Shown piece by piece: positions 44,925-54,122 of a stretch of 64,000 nt of DNA. Positions within the stretch are counted from its first letter, which is position 1, and each line of letters opens with the position of its first letter. The position numbers and the translations under genes are program-made. This stretch comes from Pseudoalteromonas apostichopi (GTDB lineage: Bacteria > Pseudomonadota > Gammaproteobacteria > Enterobacterales > Alteromonadaceae). The DNA is taken from contig NZ_AP028065.1 in the NCBI RefSeq assembly GCF_030297135.1, positions 434,001 through 498,000 of the forward strand, read 5' to 3'. Under the pieces are notes generated by a model. That model saw nothing but the letters and a program-made list of their open reading frames with translations. It was not told the DNA's origin and did not search any database.

Positions 44925-45617
44925 TTACATATCCCATGCATCAGATACAAAGAGGTAACCTTGTCCCCAAACTGTTTTAATTCGGTATGGTTTATCACTA
45001 TTATCACCTAGCTTCTTGCGGATACGTGATACGCGTACATCAACTGTACGGTCTAAGCCATCATACTGACGGCCAATCATATGCTGGTGCACATGTTCAC
45101 GGCTTAACACTTCACCTGCATTTGATGCGAGTAACCAAAGTAGCTCAAACTCATGGGAAGTCAGTGTAATTTCACTGCCTTTTAGTGTAACGATGCGGCT
45201 AGTTTTATCAATAGTTAAATCACCAAAACTAAGCTCTTCAGGTGCCTTGTTAGTAGCTTGTCCACGACGTAATAACGCATTAATACGCGCTAATAATACA
45301 CGAGGCTCAGCAGGCTTGATTACATAATCATCTGCGCCGAGCTCCAAACCAATCACTTGGTCAAAGTCTTCACCTTTTGCTGTTAACATTAAAATAGGTA
45401 AGCTGAATTTATCACGAACCTGACGACACACACTAAAGCCGTCTTTACCCGGTAACATGACATCTAAAATCATTAGATCAACAGGGTTGTTTTCAAGGTA
45501 TTCAAATACTTCATCGCCGCGTTCAAGGACCGCAACATCCAACCCATTATGCTGAAGGTAATCACGTGTTAACTGCTGTAAGCCGAGATCATCTTCAACA
45601 AGTAAAATCTTTGCCAT
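44925..45617 (-). CDS. OmpR-family response regulator, cassette B
   Basis: 230 residues behind AGGAG. Receiver with ILLVEDD, the phosphoacceptor in MILDVMLPG, IMLTAKGEDFDQ and VIKPAEPRVLLARI; winged helix with SHEFELLWLLASNAGEVLSREH, TVDVRVSRIRKKLGDN and IKTVWGQGYLFV. Paralogue of the regulator at 36023 and partner of the kinase encoded downstream. Confidence 0.92.
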   Translation of the reverse strand: MAKILLVEDDLGLQQLTRDYLQHNGLDVAVLERGDEVFEYLENNPVDLMILDVMLPGKDGFSVCRQVRDKFSLPILMLTAKGEDFDQVIGLELGADDYVIKPAEPRVLLARINALLRRGQATNKAPEELSFGDLTIDKTSRIVTLKGSEITLTSHEFELLWLLASNAGEVLSREHVHQHMIGRQYDGLDRTVDVRVSRIRKKLGDNSDKPYRIKTVWGQGYLFVSDAWDM

Positions 45618-45631
45618 TGGTTGCTCCTAAA

Positions 45632-46018
45632 TTAAAAAAAGCTCCACGGTGAGCGTAACCTACGCCTCGTTGTTTTTGCTTCGGTGCTTTGCACTTCGAC
45701 TTTTGCTGTCGCAATTTTACTCCCCGTGTGCGGATTGACTAAGGAGTATATTGTTTCAATCTGAACCCGCGCTTTATGGCTGAAAACCCCTGAACTAGTG
45801 TCGTTCCAGCATTGAATTTTCTGATTATTTTGGTACAAACACAAATCTTGAGGCTGTTGACTTTGCCAACTCATTTTTAACTCAAGATCACAAAATTCGT
45901 GCTGTTGTAATACAACGCACACTTTTGGTGTGATATCAAACTGAGTCGCTTGTGCATAGCTTGGGGAAGCCCAAATAACAGCAACAAACACACACAGACT
46001 AAAAGCAAAATACTTCAT
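45632..46018 (-). CDS. DUF3019 family secreted protein, cassette B
   Basis: 128 residues with a signal peptide ending PSYA. The four cysteines sit as in cassette A: VCVVLQQHEFCDLE and DLCLYQNNQKIQCWN. The tail is also basic (TTRRRLRSPWSFF). The ATG follows the MipA-like stop by one base, so translation is probably coupled. Low overall identity to the cassette A copy suggests an old duplication. Confidence 0.75.
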   Translation of the reverse strand: MKYFAFSLCVFVAVIWASPSYAQATQFDITPKVCVVLQQHEFCDLELKMSWQSQQPQDLCLYQNNQKIQCWNDTSSGVFSHKARVQIETIYSLVNPHTGSKIATAKVEVQSTEAKTTRRRLRSPWSFF

Positions 46019-46019
46019 A

Positions 46020-46904
46020 TTAAAAAATATGATTGAATCCTATAAATGCAGTCATCGAGTACGTGTGTTCAAAAAGCGGACTGTCATCCACGGCTGAGTA
46101 GTCATAATATGCTAAATGAAAACGAAGAGAGTTAGCCTCACTCAGGGGCCAACGGGCGTCGATTTTAGCATAAGGTTGCCAGCTACTGCCAACATCAATT
46201 TCCCCATATGAGGACTCTTCTGCCGATAAACCATAAAAATAATCATTTAGTCTGGCTGATTTGTACCAGATCCCTAGGCTAGGTGCGACCGATAAGTTTC
46301 CTATACGGTGATGTGATTGCCATTGTAAAGCACTACGCAAACCGTTATAAACTCCGGAAACATCGGTCAACGCTTGTACAGAGATAACATGATTATTTCG
46401 AATATAGTGATAACTTAAGCCAGCATCTAAAGCCCAGCGTCTTTTTTTAATATCGCTTGTAGATACAGACTTTTCTGCCAGTTCATTACTGGTGGTCGAT
46501 TCAACAATAAAACTATTTGATGTTTGCAGTGCAAATATATTACTTGGATGGAAATCTATAAAGAAACGCGTCTCAGGGTTGAACTCAGTAACAAAGTTAA
46601 CGACGTGACTATCACTCTCTTGTAATGAATAACCTAAACGGCCATTATCAAAGAACCATTTTTCACCATAAAAAGCGATTTCAGGCAGCACGAGCAAAGG
46701 TAAGTTATCACCTCCATGAAGTGGATTCGTGATCACCCCCGCACCTGTATTAATACTTAGATGCCATTGCTGGGTATCAATCTGTTGATTTGCCACACGG
46801 CTTTCACGTTCAGTGCGCGTTGAGTCATCAGCGCTTGCTTGACTCACTAGCATGCCAAATGTGGCATAAACCAGTGCGCACATCCTGATCGTTTGAGATT
46901 TCAT
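46020..46904 (-). CDS. MipA/OmpV-family outer-membrane protein, cassette B
   Basis: 294 residues from ATG 46904, chosen because a signal peptide (LVSQASA) follows; the longer ORF start has none at its end. Barrel-like alternation, ending FIGFNHIF. WHLSINTGAGVITNPLHGGDNLPLLVLPEIAFYGEKWFFDNGRLGYSL at the N-terminus is typical of MipA. It leads the second cassette. Confidence 0.8.
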   Translation of the reverse strand: MKSQTIRMCALVYATFGMLVSQASADDSTRTERESRVANQQIDTQQWHLSINTGAGVITNPLHGGDNLPLLVLPEIAFYGEKWFFDNGRLGYSLQESDSHVVNFVTEFNPETRFFIDFHPSNIFALQTSNSFIVESTTSNELAEKSVSTSDIKKRRWALDAGLSYHYIRNNHVISVQALTDVSGVYNGLRSALQWQSHHRIGNLSVAPSLGIWYKSARLNDYFYGLSAEESSYGEIDVGSSWQPYAKIDARWPLSEANSLRFHLAYYDYSAVDDSPLFEHTYSMTAFIGFNHIF

Positions 46905-47021
46905 TGTTATTTTACGACCAAAGAAATTTATGCAATAAAAGCATAATATCAAGATGTGAACAAACTGTCGTTGCAAGGTTACAACTATTCACAAATTTGA
47001 TACATATATCGATTAAGTTTG

Positions 47022-48071
47022 TTACTCTTCGACGATTTCTATGCGATTGCGACCATGCTCTTTTGCTAAATAAAGCGCTTTATCAGCTTTAGCAATCAGT
47101 TGTTCCGGTTTACTATTTTTAGCTTTAATAGCAATACCAAAGCTTGCTGTCACTTGGCTTAACACCTTGTCAAATTTAGGATTTTTAATTTGTAGTTTAG
47201 TAACAGCCTGACGTAGTTGCTGGGTAAAGTTAGTCATATCACTAATGCTGGCAAACTGAGCCGTGAAACAAAACTCTTCGCCACCATAACGATAAGCTTG
47301 GCCAACACTTGAAACATGCTTAAGTAGTTTTGCTGAAACAGCTCGTAAAACTTGATCTCCTTTTTGGTGACCAAAGGTGTCGTTAAACTGTTTAAAGTGA
47401 TCGATATCGACCATTGTAAGCACGGCGACTTCAGCTAAATTATTAGTTTGGCAAAATCGCGTTATATCTTCATCAAACTTACCACGATTATAAAGCCCAG
47501 TCAGAGGGTCTTTTTCAGCTTTACTTCTTGACCTAACAAGCTCTTGCTTTAGCTCTGTAATTTCGGAGTACGCCATAGCGAGTTGGTTTTGAAAATCTTG
47601 CGCACGGCTTTGCAAAGCTGCCGACTCATCACTTAAACGCTCTACACAATCAAGTACATCATCAAAGCCACTTTCTTGGCTTATATCAGCACTCGTTAGT
47701 GTTTCACGACACTCTTGCAGCGCCTGATTAAATTCAGTTGAGTAATTTAGTGCTTCGTTAATATCTTGATGTACCTTGCCAACAACATCGTTAAAGCCGC
47801 TAGAGAGCTGATAAAATAGTGCCAAGTCATCCCGAGATAAGTACTTATCGAAAAGCCGTTTTGCCTGCTCATGACTACAAGTATTGTGTTGTTTAATAAT
47901 ACTATCGAGCTCTTTACTTAACTTTTGATTTTTATCACTCACATAGCAATACCAAAGCGCATAATTAAGCGGCGTAATTGGCATCTTGTATTTTACCATT
48001 AGAGGAATTGCTAGCTTCAGACAATGGCTCGAGTAGCTTAAAGAGTGGTCGGCTTGCGCTGAGAGTATCAT
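47022..48071 (-). CDS. Diguanylate cyclase (GGDEF)
   Basis: 349 residues, no membrane segment. The N-terminal 190 residues form a helical cytoplasmic part (LALFYQLSSGFNDVVGK, then a coiled coil TELKQELVRSRSKAE). The GGDEF domain has DPLTGLYNRGKFDE, DIDHFKQFND and the intact active-site loop GGEEF. The allosteric RxxD I-site is absent: the four residues at that place read SSVG. Makes c-di-GMP; may feed the CsgD/VpsT-like regulator at 22645. Confidence 0.92.
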   Translation of the reverse strand: MILSAQADHSLSYSSHCLKLAIPLMVKYKMPITPLNYALWYCYVSDKNQKLSKELDSIIKQHNTCSHEQAKRLFDKYLSRDDLALFYQLSSGFNDVVGKVHQDINEALNYSTEFNQALQECRETLTSADISQESGFDDVLDCVERLSDESAALQSRAQDFQNQLAMAYSEITELKQELVRSRSKAEKDPLTGLYNRGKFDEDITRFCQTNNLAEVAVLTMVDIDHFKQFNDTFGHQKGDQVLRAVSAKLLKHVSSVGQAYRYGGEEFCFTAQFASISDMTNFTQQLRQAVTKLQIKNPKFDKVLSQVTASFGIAIKAKNSKPEQLIAKADKALYLAKEHGRNRIEIVEE

Positions 48072-48273
48072 GAGTCTAGGCCATGAAAATTTTTATTATT
48101 TCAATTAAGTTAACAACAACCAAAGAAAAATCAATGAAAAAGGATTTTGACAGACTAAAACCAGTAAAAACCACGAAAAAATTTTACAAAAACCAATACT
48201 AAATAACTAATTAAAGTGTGCGGTTGTATCTATGTAAAAGTTTAAATTAAAGTCAAAGCCACTAGTTATTAAG

Positions 48274-49176
48274 TTAAATTGCTTGCTGGGTAAGCGATTG
48301 AGCAATACTCCAAATCGCGTTGAGTGCAGGATCATGACGCTCTTTATTTAGTACGGCTAGACCAATTTCGAAACCTGCAATAGTTTGTTCTGCATCACTA
48401 ACAATTTGCACTTTATCTTTGAGCGGGCTGTTATCCAGTACTATTTTTGGCACCATAGCAATACCTAAACCTAGACTCACCATAGAGACCATAGCTTCAT
48501 GACCTGCAACCTGCGCATATATACGGCCATGAATATTTTTTTTACGCCACCACTGCTCAAGACGCTGTCTTGATAAACCTTGCTCAGCAACAATAAATTC
48601 TAAATCTGACCAATCAATTTGCTCATTTGCTGACAGTTTTTCGCTGATCGGGCACACGATTTTTGGCGCAATCAATACTAGTGGCGAATAACCAACACTA
48701 GTAAAGGCAATTTGTCCCGGTAGTTTTGTTGGTTTAGCAGCAATTGCCATATCTTCATGACCATCTAAAACACGATTTATTGCTAATGCAGGGTCACCAG
48801 TATTCAAAGTAATTTCAATATATGGGTGCTGCATACGCAGTTGTTCAAGTATTTGATGTAAAAAACTATATGAGGCAGTTACAGAGCAATAAATACTGAC
48901 ATTGCCATAAACATGCTGTTGCGGCTCTTGTACATTAGCTTTAAAACGATGCCAGTTAGCAAGCGTCGCATTAGCGTACTCAATAAATGACTCACCCTCG
49001 CGGGTTAATTTTACGGTGCGATTATCCCTATTAAATAACACCACCCCAACCTCTTCTTCGAGTTGCTTGATGTTCCGACTCAAGGTTGGCGCACTGATAT
49101 GGCAAAGCTCACTGGCTCTTGCAAAGTGTAGCGTCTTTGCTAACGCCAAAAAGTAATTAAGATGTTTATGATCCAT
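48274..49176 (-). CDS. ilvY: LysR-type regulator IlvY
   Basis: 300 residues: N-terminal HTH (NYFLALAKTLHFARASELCHISAPTLSRNIKQLEEEVGVVLF) and a substrate-binding domain. Divergent from ilvC with a 146-base shared region, which fixes the name: IlvY activates ilvC in response to acetolactate/acetohydroxybutyrate. A perfect palindrome lies in the shared region. Confidence 0.93.
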   Translation of the reverse strand: MDHKHLNYFLALAKTLHFARASELCHISAPTLSRNIKQLEEEVGVVLFNRDNRTVKLTREGESFIEYANATLANWHRFKANVQEPQQHVYGNVSIYCSVTASYSFLHQILEQLRMQHPYIEITLNTGDPALAINRVLDGHEDMAIAAKPTKLPGQIAFTSVGYSPLVLIAPKIVCPISEKLSANEQIDWSDLEFIVAEQGLSRQRLEQWWRKKNIHGRIYAQVAGHEAMVSMVSLGLGIAMVPKIVLDNSPLKDKVQIVSDAEQTIAGFEIGLAVLNKERHDPALNAIWSIAQSLTQQAI

Positions 49177-49185
49177 ACCACCACC

Positions 49186-49202
49186 ATTTCATTTTATGAA
49201 AT
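49186..49202. promoter_or_regulatory. Candidate IlvY operator 1
   Basis: ATTTCAT-TTT-ATGAAAT: perfect 7-3-7 dyad just upstream of the ilvY start codon in the ilvY/ilvC region, within LysR operator size. Confidence 0.5.
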
Positions 49203-49247
49203 ACTTTAATTCAAATATATCATTTTACGCAAGGTAAAAAATTGCAT

Positions 49248-49272
49248 AGTGTTAAGACATACAAAGAACACT
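49248..49272. promoter_or_regulatory. Candidate IlvY operator 2 or ilvC promoter element
   Basis: AGTGTT-N13-AACACT: inverted repeat nearer ilvC. LysR regulators often use two sites; assignment is only by position. Confidence 0.35.
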
Positions 49273-49322
49273 ACGTCGGTTCTTTGATTTTCTAACAAAA
49301 TTGTATTTATAGGACACTAACA

Positions 49323-50795
49323 ATGGCGAATTATTTTAATACTCTTCCTTTAAGAGAGCAGTTAGCGCAATTAGCGCAGTGTGAATTTATGGACCCAGCA
49401 GAGTTTGCTGATGGTGTAGACGCTTTAAAAGGGAAAAAACTCGTTATTGTCGGTTGTGGCGCACAAGGCCTTAACCAAGGTTTAAATTTACGTGACTCAG
49501 GTTTAGATGTTTCTTATACATTGCGTGAATCAGCTATTGCTGAGCGTCGTCAATCTTTCTTAAACGCATCTGAAAATGGTTTTACTGTAGGCACATATGA
49601 AGAGCTTATCCCAACAGCAGATGTAGTATTAAACCTAACACCTGATAAACAACATACCGCTGTTGTAAATGCTATTATGCCTTTAATGAAGCAAGGCGCA
49701 ACGCTTGCTTACTCACATGGTTTCAATATTGTTGAAGAAGGCATGCAAATCCGTGAAGACTTAACGGTTATCATGGTTGCACCTAAGTGCCCTGGATCGG
49801 AAGTACGTGAAGAATATAAGCGTGGCTTTGGTGTACCAACATTGATTGCGGTTCACCCAGAAAATGATCCTCAAGGCCATGGCCTAGCTCAAGCTAAAGC
49901 TTATGCAGCTGGTACAGGTGGTCATCGTGCTGGCGTATTAAAATCATCATTCATTGCGGAAGTTAAATCTGACTTGATGGGTGAGCAAACGATTCTATGC
50001 GGTATGCTACAAACCGGTTCATTACTATGCTTCGACAAAATGGTTGAAAAAGGTATTGATGCAAGCTACGCGTCTAAACTAATCCAATACGGTTGGGAAG
50101 TGATCACTGAAGCACTTAAGTATGGCGGTGTTACTAACATGCTTGACCGTTTATCAAATCCAGCAAAAGTAAAAGCATTTGAATTAAGTGAAGAGCTTAA
50201 AACAATTATGCGTCCACTTTACAATAAGCATATGGATGACATCATTAGCGGTGAATTTTCTCGTGGCATGATGGCTGATTGGGCTGAAGATGACGCAAAA
50301 TTACTAGCTTGGCGCGCCGAAACAGCAGAAACCGCATTCGAGAAACAACAAAATACAGATCAAGAAATCAGCGAGCAAGCATTCTTCGATCAAGGTATTT
50401 TAATGGTTGCCATGGTTAAAGCAGGTGTTGAGTTGGCCTTCGAAACCATGACTGCGGCAGGTATCATCGCTGAATCTGCTTACTATGAATCACTACACGA
50501 AACGCCACTTATCGCGAATACCATTGCTCGTAAGAAGCTTTTCGAAATGAACCGAACTATTTCAGATACTGCAGAGTATGGCTGTTACTTATATAACCAC
50601 GCGTGTTTACCGTTGCTGCAAGATTTTATGAAAAATATCGATACAGATGTAATTGGTAAAGGTCTTGATAGTGCTAGCAACCAAGTTGATAACCAAACCT
50701 TGATTGCCGTGAATAAAGCACTGCGCGAGCACCCGGTTGAAATTATTGGTAGCAAGCTACGTGGTTACATGTCAGCAATGAAGAAAATTGTTTAA
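49323..50795 (+). CDS. ilvC: Ketol-acid reductoisomerase (class II)
   Basis: 490 residues, matching the long class II form of E. coli (491). Catalyses the NADPH-dependent rearrangement in isoleucine and valine synthesis. The Rossmann motif is VIVGCGAQGLNQGL, followed by MVAPKCPGSEVREEYKRG and a duplicated C-terminal metal-binding domain with EVKSDLMGEQTILCGM. AGGACA precedes the ATG. A terminator follows. Confidence 0.97.
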   Translation: MANYFNTLPLREQLAQLAQCEFMDPAEFADGVDALKGKKLVIVGCGAQGLNQGLNLRDSGLDVSYTLRESAIAERRQSFLNASENGFTVGTYEELIPTADVVLNLTPDKQHTAVVNAIMPLMKQGATLAYSHGFNIVEEGMQIREDLTVIMVAPKCPGSEVREEYKRGFGVPTLIAVHPENDPQGHGLAQAKAYAAGTGGHRAGVLKSSFIAEVKSDLMGEQTILCGMLQTGSLLCFDKMVEKGIDASYASKLIQYGWEVITEALKYGGVTNMLDRLSNPAKVKAFELSEELKTIMRPLYNKHMDDIISGEFSRGMMADWAEDDAKLLAWRAETAETAFEKQQNTDQEISEQAFFDQGILMVAMVKAGVELAFETMTAAGIIAESAYYESLHETPLIANTIARKKLFEMNRTISDTAEYGCYLYNHACLPLLQDFMKNIDTDVIGKGLDSASNQVDNQTLIAVNKALREHPVEIIGSKLRGYMSAMKKIV

Positions 50796-50827
50796 CCCTG
50801 GAAAGTAAGTTTCGCTTGTTAGAAACC

Positions 50828-50863
50828 AAGCCCAATTGCTTATATGCTTTGGGCTTTTTTTTT
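50828..50863 (+). terminator. Terminator of ilvC
   Basis: AAGCCCAA, 13-base loop, TTGGGCTT and a run of T. Confidence 0.8.
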
Positions 50864-50939
50864 GTCCCTACATTGATTCGTCATTTATAAAGTGTATGCT
50901 AAAATTACTGACTTAAATGTTGTAAACTAAGACACTTTC

Positions 50940-52853
50940 ATGGCGTTAAATCAACTCACCATTACTAAAAAAATTACACTGCTTGGCAGTTCTATCGCCC
51001 TAATTGTTGCTGCGTTAATCGGCGCAACGGCTATATATAGTGCAAAACAAATCATTGAACAACGAATGATAGAATCTGAACTACCTAGCAAATTGCAAGC
51101 AATTGATAATTATATTACTCATGATATAAATCAAATGATCAGTGCGGCAGAGCAGCTATCTAGTAACGAATTTGTATTAGAATGGGCTCGCTCAGGTAAT
51201 ACTGATGACAAGACTTTGCTTAAAGAGCTCAACCGCCTTGTTAAGCAATACGACTTAGCAACTGCTTCGTGGGCTAATCGAGAAACTGCACAATATTGGA
51301 ACCAAGATGGCTTTTTGCGAGTTTTAACCAAAGAGCAGGATGGCTGGTTTTATGCGTTTACCAACACTACACAGCCTTTTTCAATCAGTATCTATCAAGA
51401 ATCACCCACTGATGTAAAAATGTTTGTAAATCACCAGCAAACCAATGGGATTGGTTTAGCAGGCCTTGCAAAAAGTATTGACGATATGCAAGCAATGTTA
51501 CAGCGTTTTAAAATTGAAGAGACTGGTTTTGTTTACATTGCCGATAAAAACGGCCTAATTCAGCTTCATAAAGACGAGAGCAAAGTCGCCAAAGCTAAAT
51601 TAGATGACGTTTATAAAACTGCTATCACTCGTTCTCTGTTAACTCAAAGTGAATTCAATTTACAGGAAATCGATCTTGATGGTGAAGCGACATTAGTAGC
51701 CGCAAGCCCAATCCAAAACACAGATTTATTTGTCATTGCCCAAGTACCTAAGCACGAAGTATTTTCTAGCATCCAAGTTTTACAATGGCAAATTATCAGC
51801 TTTGCAATTGTTATTGCCCTCATTGCAAGTTTTGCTGGTTTAGTGCTTGCACGTACACTATCATCGCCGCTGTCTAAAATGGCAGAGTTGTTTACTCGTT
51901 TAGGCTCAGGTGATGCAAATTTAGCTTATCGTTTGCCAGCTTCCGAACAACCTGAACTCGCTAACTTGTCAGCAGGCTTTAACCAATTCATCTCTAAGAT
52001 TGAGACTGCTATCAGCCAAGTTGCCCAAGAAAGTAGTGAAATAAGACAAAGCGCTGATCATGTGTTTAAGCAAGCACAGAAGAACTCTGAAGCGCTAGAT
52101 AATCAAAAAGAACAAACAATTTCGGTCGCAGCAGCGATTAATGAAATGGGTGCGACAGTGCAAGAAATTGCCTCAAGCGCAGCTAATACGGCTAAACTCA
52201 CTGAAAACAGTAAACAAAATACCGAACAAAGTCATACTCAGGTAACACAAAGCAAAGAAGCAATTATAGAACTTGCATGCGATATCGATAACATCACTGA
52301 GCAAGTAAACGAGCTTGCAAATAAAACGCAAGCTATCGCCAGTATTGTTGACTCTATCAGAGGTATTTCTGAGCAAACTAACCTATTAGCACTTAATGCG
52401 GCGATTGAGTCAGCTCGTGCTGGTGAGCATGGTCGCGGTTTTGCAGTTGTAGCCGATGAAGTAAGAGCATTAGCAAACCGTACTTCACAATCAACAACTG
52501 AAATTCAAACGATGATCAGTGAACTAACGAATACGTCTGATCTAGTGGTTAATCATATCAATCACTCGAAATCACAAGCACAGTTAAGCGTTGATGCAAT
52601 GCAAAGTTCAGTTGAATTGCTCAATGCCATTAACGATGCTGCTAATGAAATAAACGATATGGCAACCTTAATAGCAACTGCGACCGAAGAGCAAAGTAAT
52701 GTAGTCGCAGATGTCGGTCGTAATATTGAGCAAATAAGCGATATTAGTGACAACGTCATGCGTGAACAAATTGACAGTGAACAAGCAATCAAAGACTTAG
52801 CGAACAGTGCACAAACCCTTGATGATCTTGTTGCAACGTTTGATAAACGCTGA
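50940..52853 (+). CDS. Methyl-accepting chemotaxis protein with dCache sensor
   Basis: 637 residues: TM1 at about 12-33, an extracytoplasmic double-Cache-like region of about 245 residues (WFYAFTNTTQPFSISIYQE, then GFVYIADKNGLIQLHKDES), TM2 near 280-303, HAMP and the signalling coiled coil with NLLALNAAIESARAGEHGRG. No other chemotaxis gene lies beside it. Ligand unknown. A periplasmic binding-protein MCP at 5376 is unrelated in its sensor. Confidence 0.93.
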   Translation: MALNQLTITKKITLLGSSIALIVAALIGATAIYSAKQIIEQRMIESELPSKLQAIDNYITHDINQMISAAEQLSSNEFVLEWARSGNTDDKTLLKELNRLVKQYDLATASWANRETAQYWNQDGFLRVLTKEQDGWFYAFTNTTQPFSISIYQESPTDVKMFVNHQQTNGIGLAGLAKSIDDMQAMLQRFKIEETGFVYIADKNGLIQLHKDESKVAKAKLDDVYKTAITRSLLTQSEFNLQEIDLDGEATLVAASPIQNTDLFVIAQVPKHEVFSSIQVLQWQIISFAIVIALIASFAGLVLARTLSSPLSKMAELFTRLGSGDANLAYRLPASEQPELANLSAGFNQFISKIETAISQVAQESSEIRQSADHVFKQAQKNSEALDNQKEQTISVAAAINEMGATVQEIASSAANTAKLTENSKQNTEQSHTQVTQSKEAIIELACDIDNITEQVNELANKTQAIASIVDSIRGISEQTNLLALNAAIESARAGEHGRGFAVVADEVRALANRTSQSTTEIQTMISELTNTSDLVVNHINHSKSQAQLSVDAMQSSVELLNAINDAANEINDMATLIATATEEQSNVVADVGRNIEQISDISDNVMREQIDSEQAIKDLANSAQTLDDLVATFDKR

Positions 52854-52937
52854 CACGTTTTGTAACAGTTAACCCTGACCCTTTTTCATTCACGGCCTAT
52901 ACTTAAATGGTATTAGGCCAAGAATTAAGAGGGTCAG

Positions 52938-54122
52938 ATGAAATTACCTAGCATTGTTTTAGCCTCAAGCTTTTGCTTATTAACAGCGTGTAGTAGTACA
53001 GAAAATAACACCGCTCCCCCACCACTTGCTTTGACGCAAAGTAATACGTTTACTCAAACCTCAGTTGAAACTCAACAAGAGATTTTTGCATTAAATGAAC
53101 ATGTAAAAGAGCAACTTGATAGTACCTTTCCAAAAGACAGCCGTTCATTGCAAAGCACTAAACGTTTGCTCAAGTTCCTTTTGCAAAATGGTGATGCGTC
53201 TTTATCTTATCAATCTGGTGCTACCTTAACGGCTAATCAAGCCTACTCAAATTTAAACGCAAATTGTTTATCGTTATCGATTTTAGCCTACAGTCTTGCT
53301 GAGTATCTCGGCCTTGAAGGACAATTTCAAAAAGTACATATTCCAGAATATTGGGCACTTGATAATGGCTTTAATTTACTAACGGGCCATATCAACTTAA
53401 AAGTAAGTGAGGCCCAAAAGCTCGTGGTAAATAGAAAAGTCATTTACCCAGAAGAGCGCTCTTTAGTGATAGATTTTGACCCAAACAGCCGCCAAGAAGC
53501 GTTTAAAACCAGCAACATCAATAAAGCACGTATTACAGCAATGTTTTATAACAATAAAGGCGCAGCTGCGATGCTAAAACATGATTATGATACTGCTTTT
53601 AGCTATTACAAAGCAGCTGTTAATATTGATAGCAACTACTCAGGTGCTTGGGGTAACCTTGGGGTATTGTTCAGATTAACAGATGACTATCCAAGAGCTG
53701 AAACAGCCTACCAATACGCGATTAGTTTAGATCCAGATAACAACACCGCATTAGGCAATTTAGCCAGACTCTATAATCTGACCAATCGCGAAGAGCAAGG
53801 CCAGGCGATATTAGCCAAGCTTGATAATAAGCGCCAAGCAAACCCCTATTATCACATTTCTTTAGGTAATGATGCTTACACGACCGCCCGTTATCAAGAT
53901 GCAATAAAGCACTACAAAAAAGCCCGTGACTTAAACCCAACCCTGCATGATACTGATTTTGGTTTAGCGAGAACCTATTATCAATTAGGTGACCTAAAGC
54001 TCGCTAAAAAGTACTTAACTATGGCAAACAATAAAGCAGACTTTGATCATGATAAACAGCGTTACGAAAGTAAGTTACAAGCGCTTCGCTCGCATACTGC
54101 AAAGCTTATTGATTACCGCTAG
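52938..54122 (+). CDS. TPR lipoprotein with transglutaminase-like core
   Basis: 394 residues, lipobox LLTAC (Cys18). The middle part has a C..H pair resembling transglutaminase-like cysteine folds: NCLSLSILAYSLAEYLGL followed some 35 residues on by GHINLKV. The C-terminal half has four TPR-like repeats (NNKGAAAMLKHDYDTAFSYYKAAV, GNLGVLFRLTDDYPRAETAYQYAI). Scaffold or processing protein at the periplasmic face of a membrane. The start of the M28 gene lies inside its last 74 bases. Confidence 0.78.
   Translation: MKLPSIVLASSFCLLTACSSTENNTAPPPLALTQSNTFTQTSVETQQEIFALNEHVKEQLDSTFPKDSRSLQSTKRLLKFLLQNGDASLSYQSGATLTANQAYSNLNANCLSLSILAYSLAEYLGLEGQFQKVHIPEYWALDNGFNLLTGHINLKVSEAQKLVVNRKVIYPEERSLVIDFDPNSRQEAFKTSNINKARITAMFYNNKGAAAMLKHDYDTAFSYYKAAVNIDSNYSGAWGNLGVLFRLTDDYPRAETAYQYAISLDPDNNTALGNLARLYNLTNREEQGQAILAKLDNKRQANPYYHISLGNDAYTTARYQDAIKHYKKARDLNPTLHDTDFGLARTYYQLGDLKLAKKYLTMANNKADFDHDKQRYESKLQALRSHTAKLIDYR

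Noticed and set aside
34650..47021. A shared RstA-type operator in front of both MipA cassettes
   Set aside because: Comparing both upstream regions by eye gave only short TTACA-like matches, not a convincing common site.
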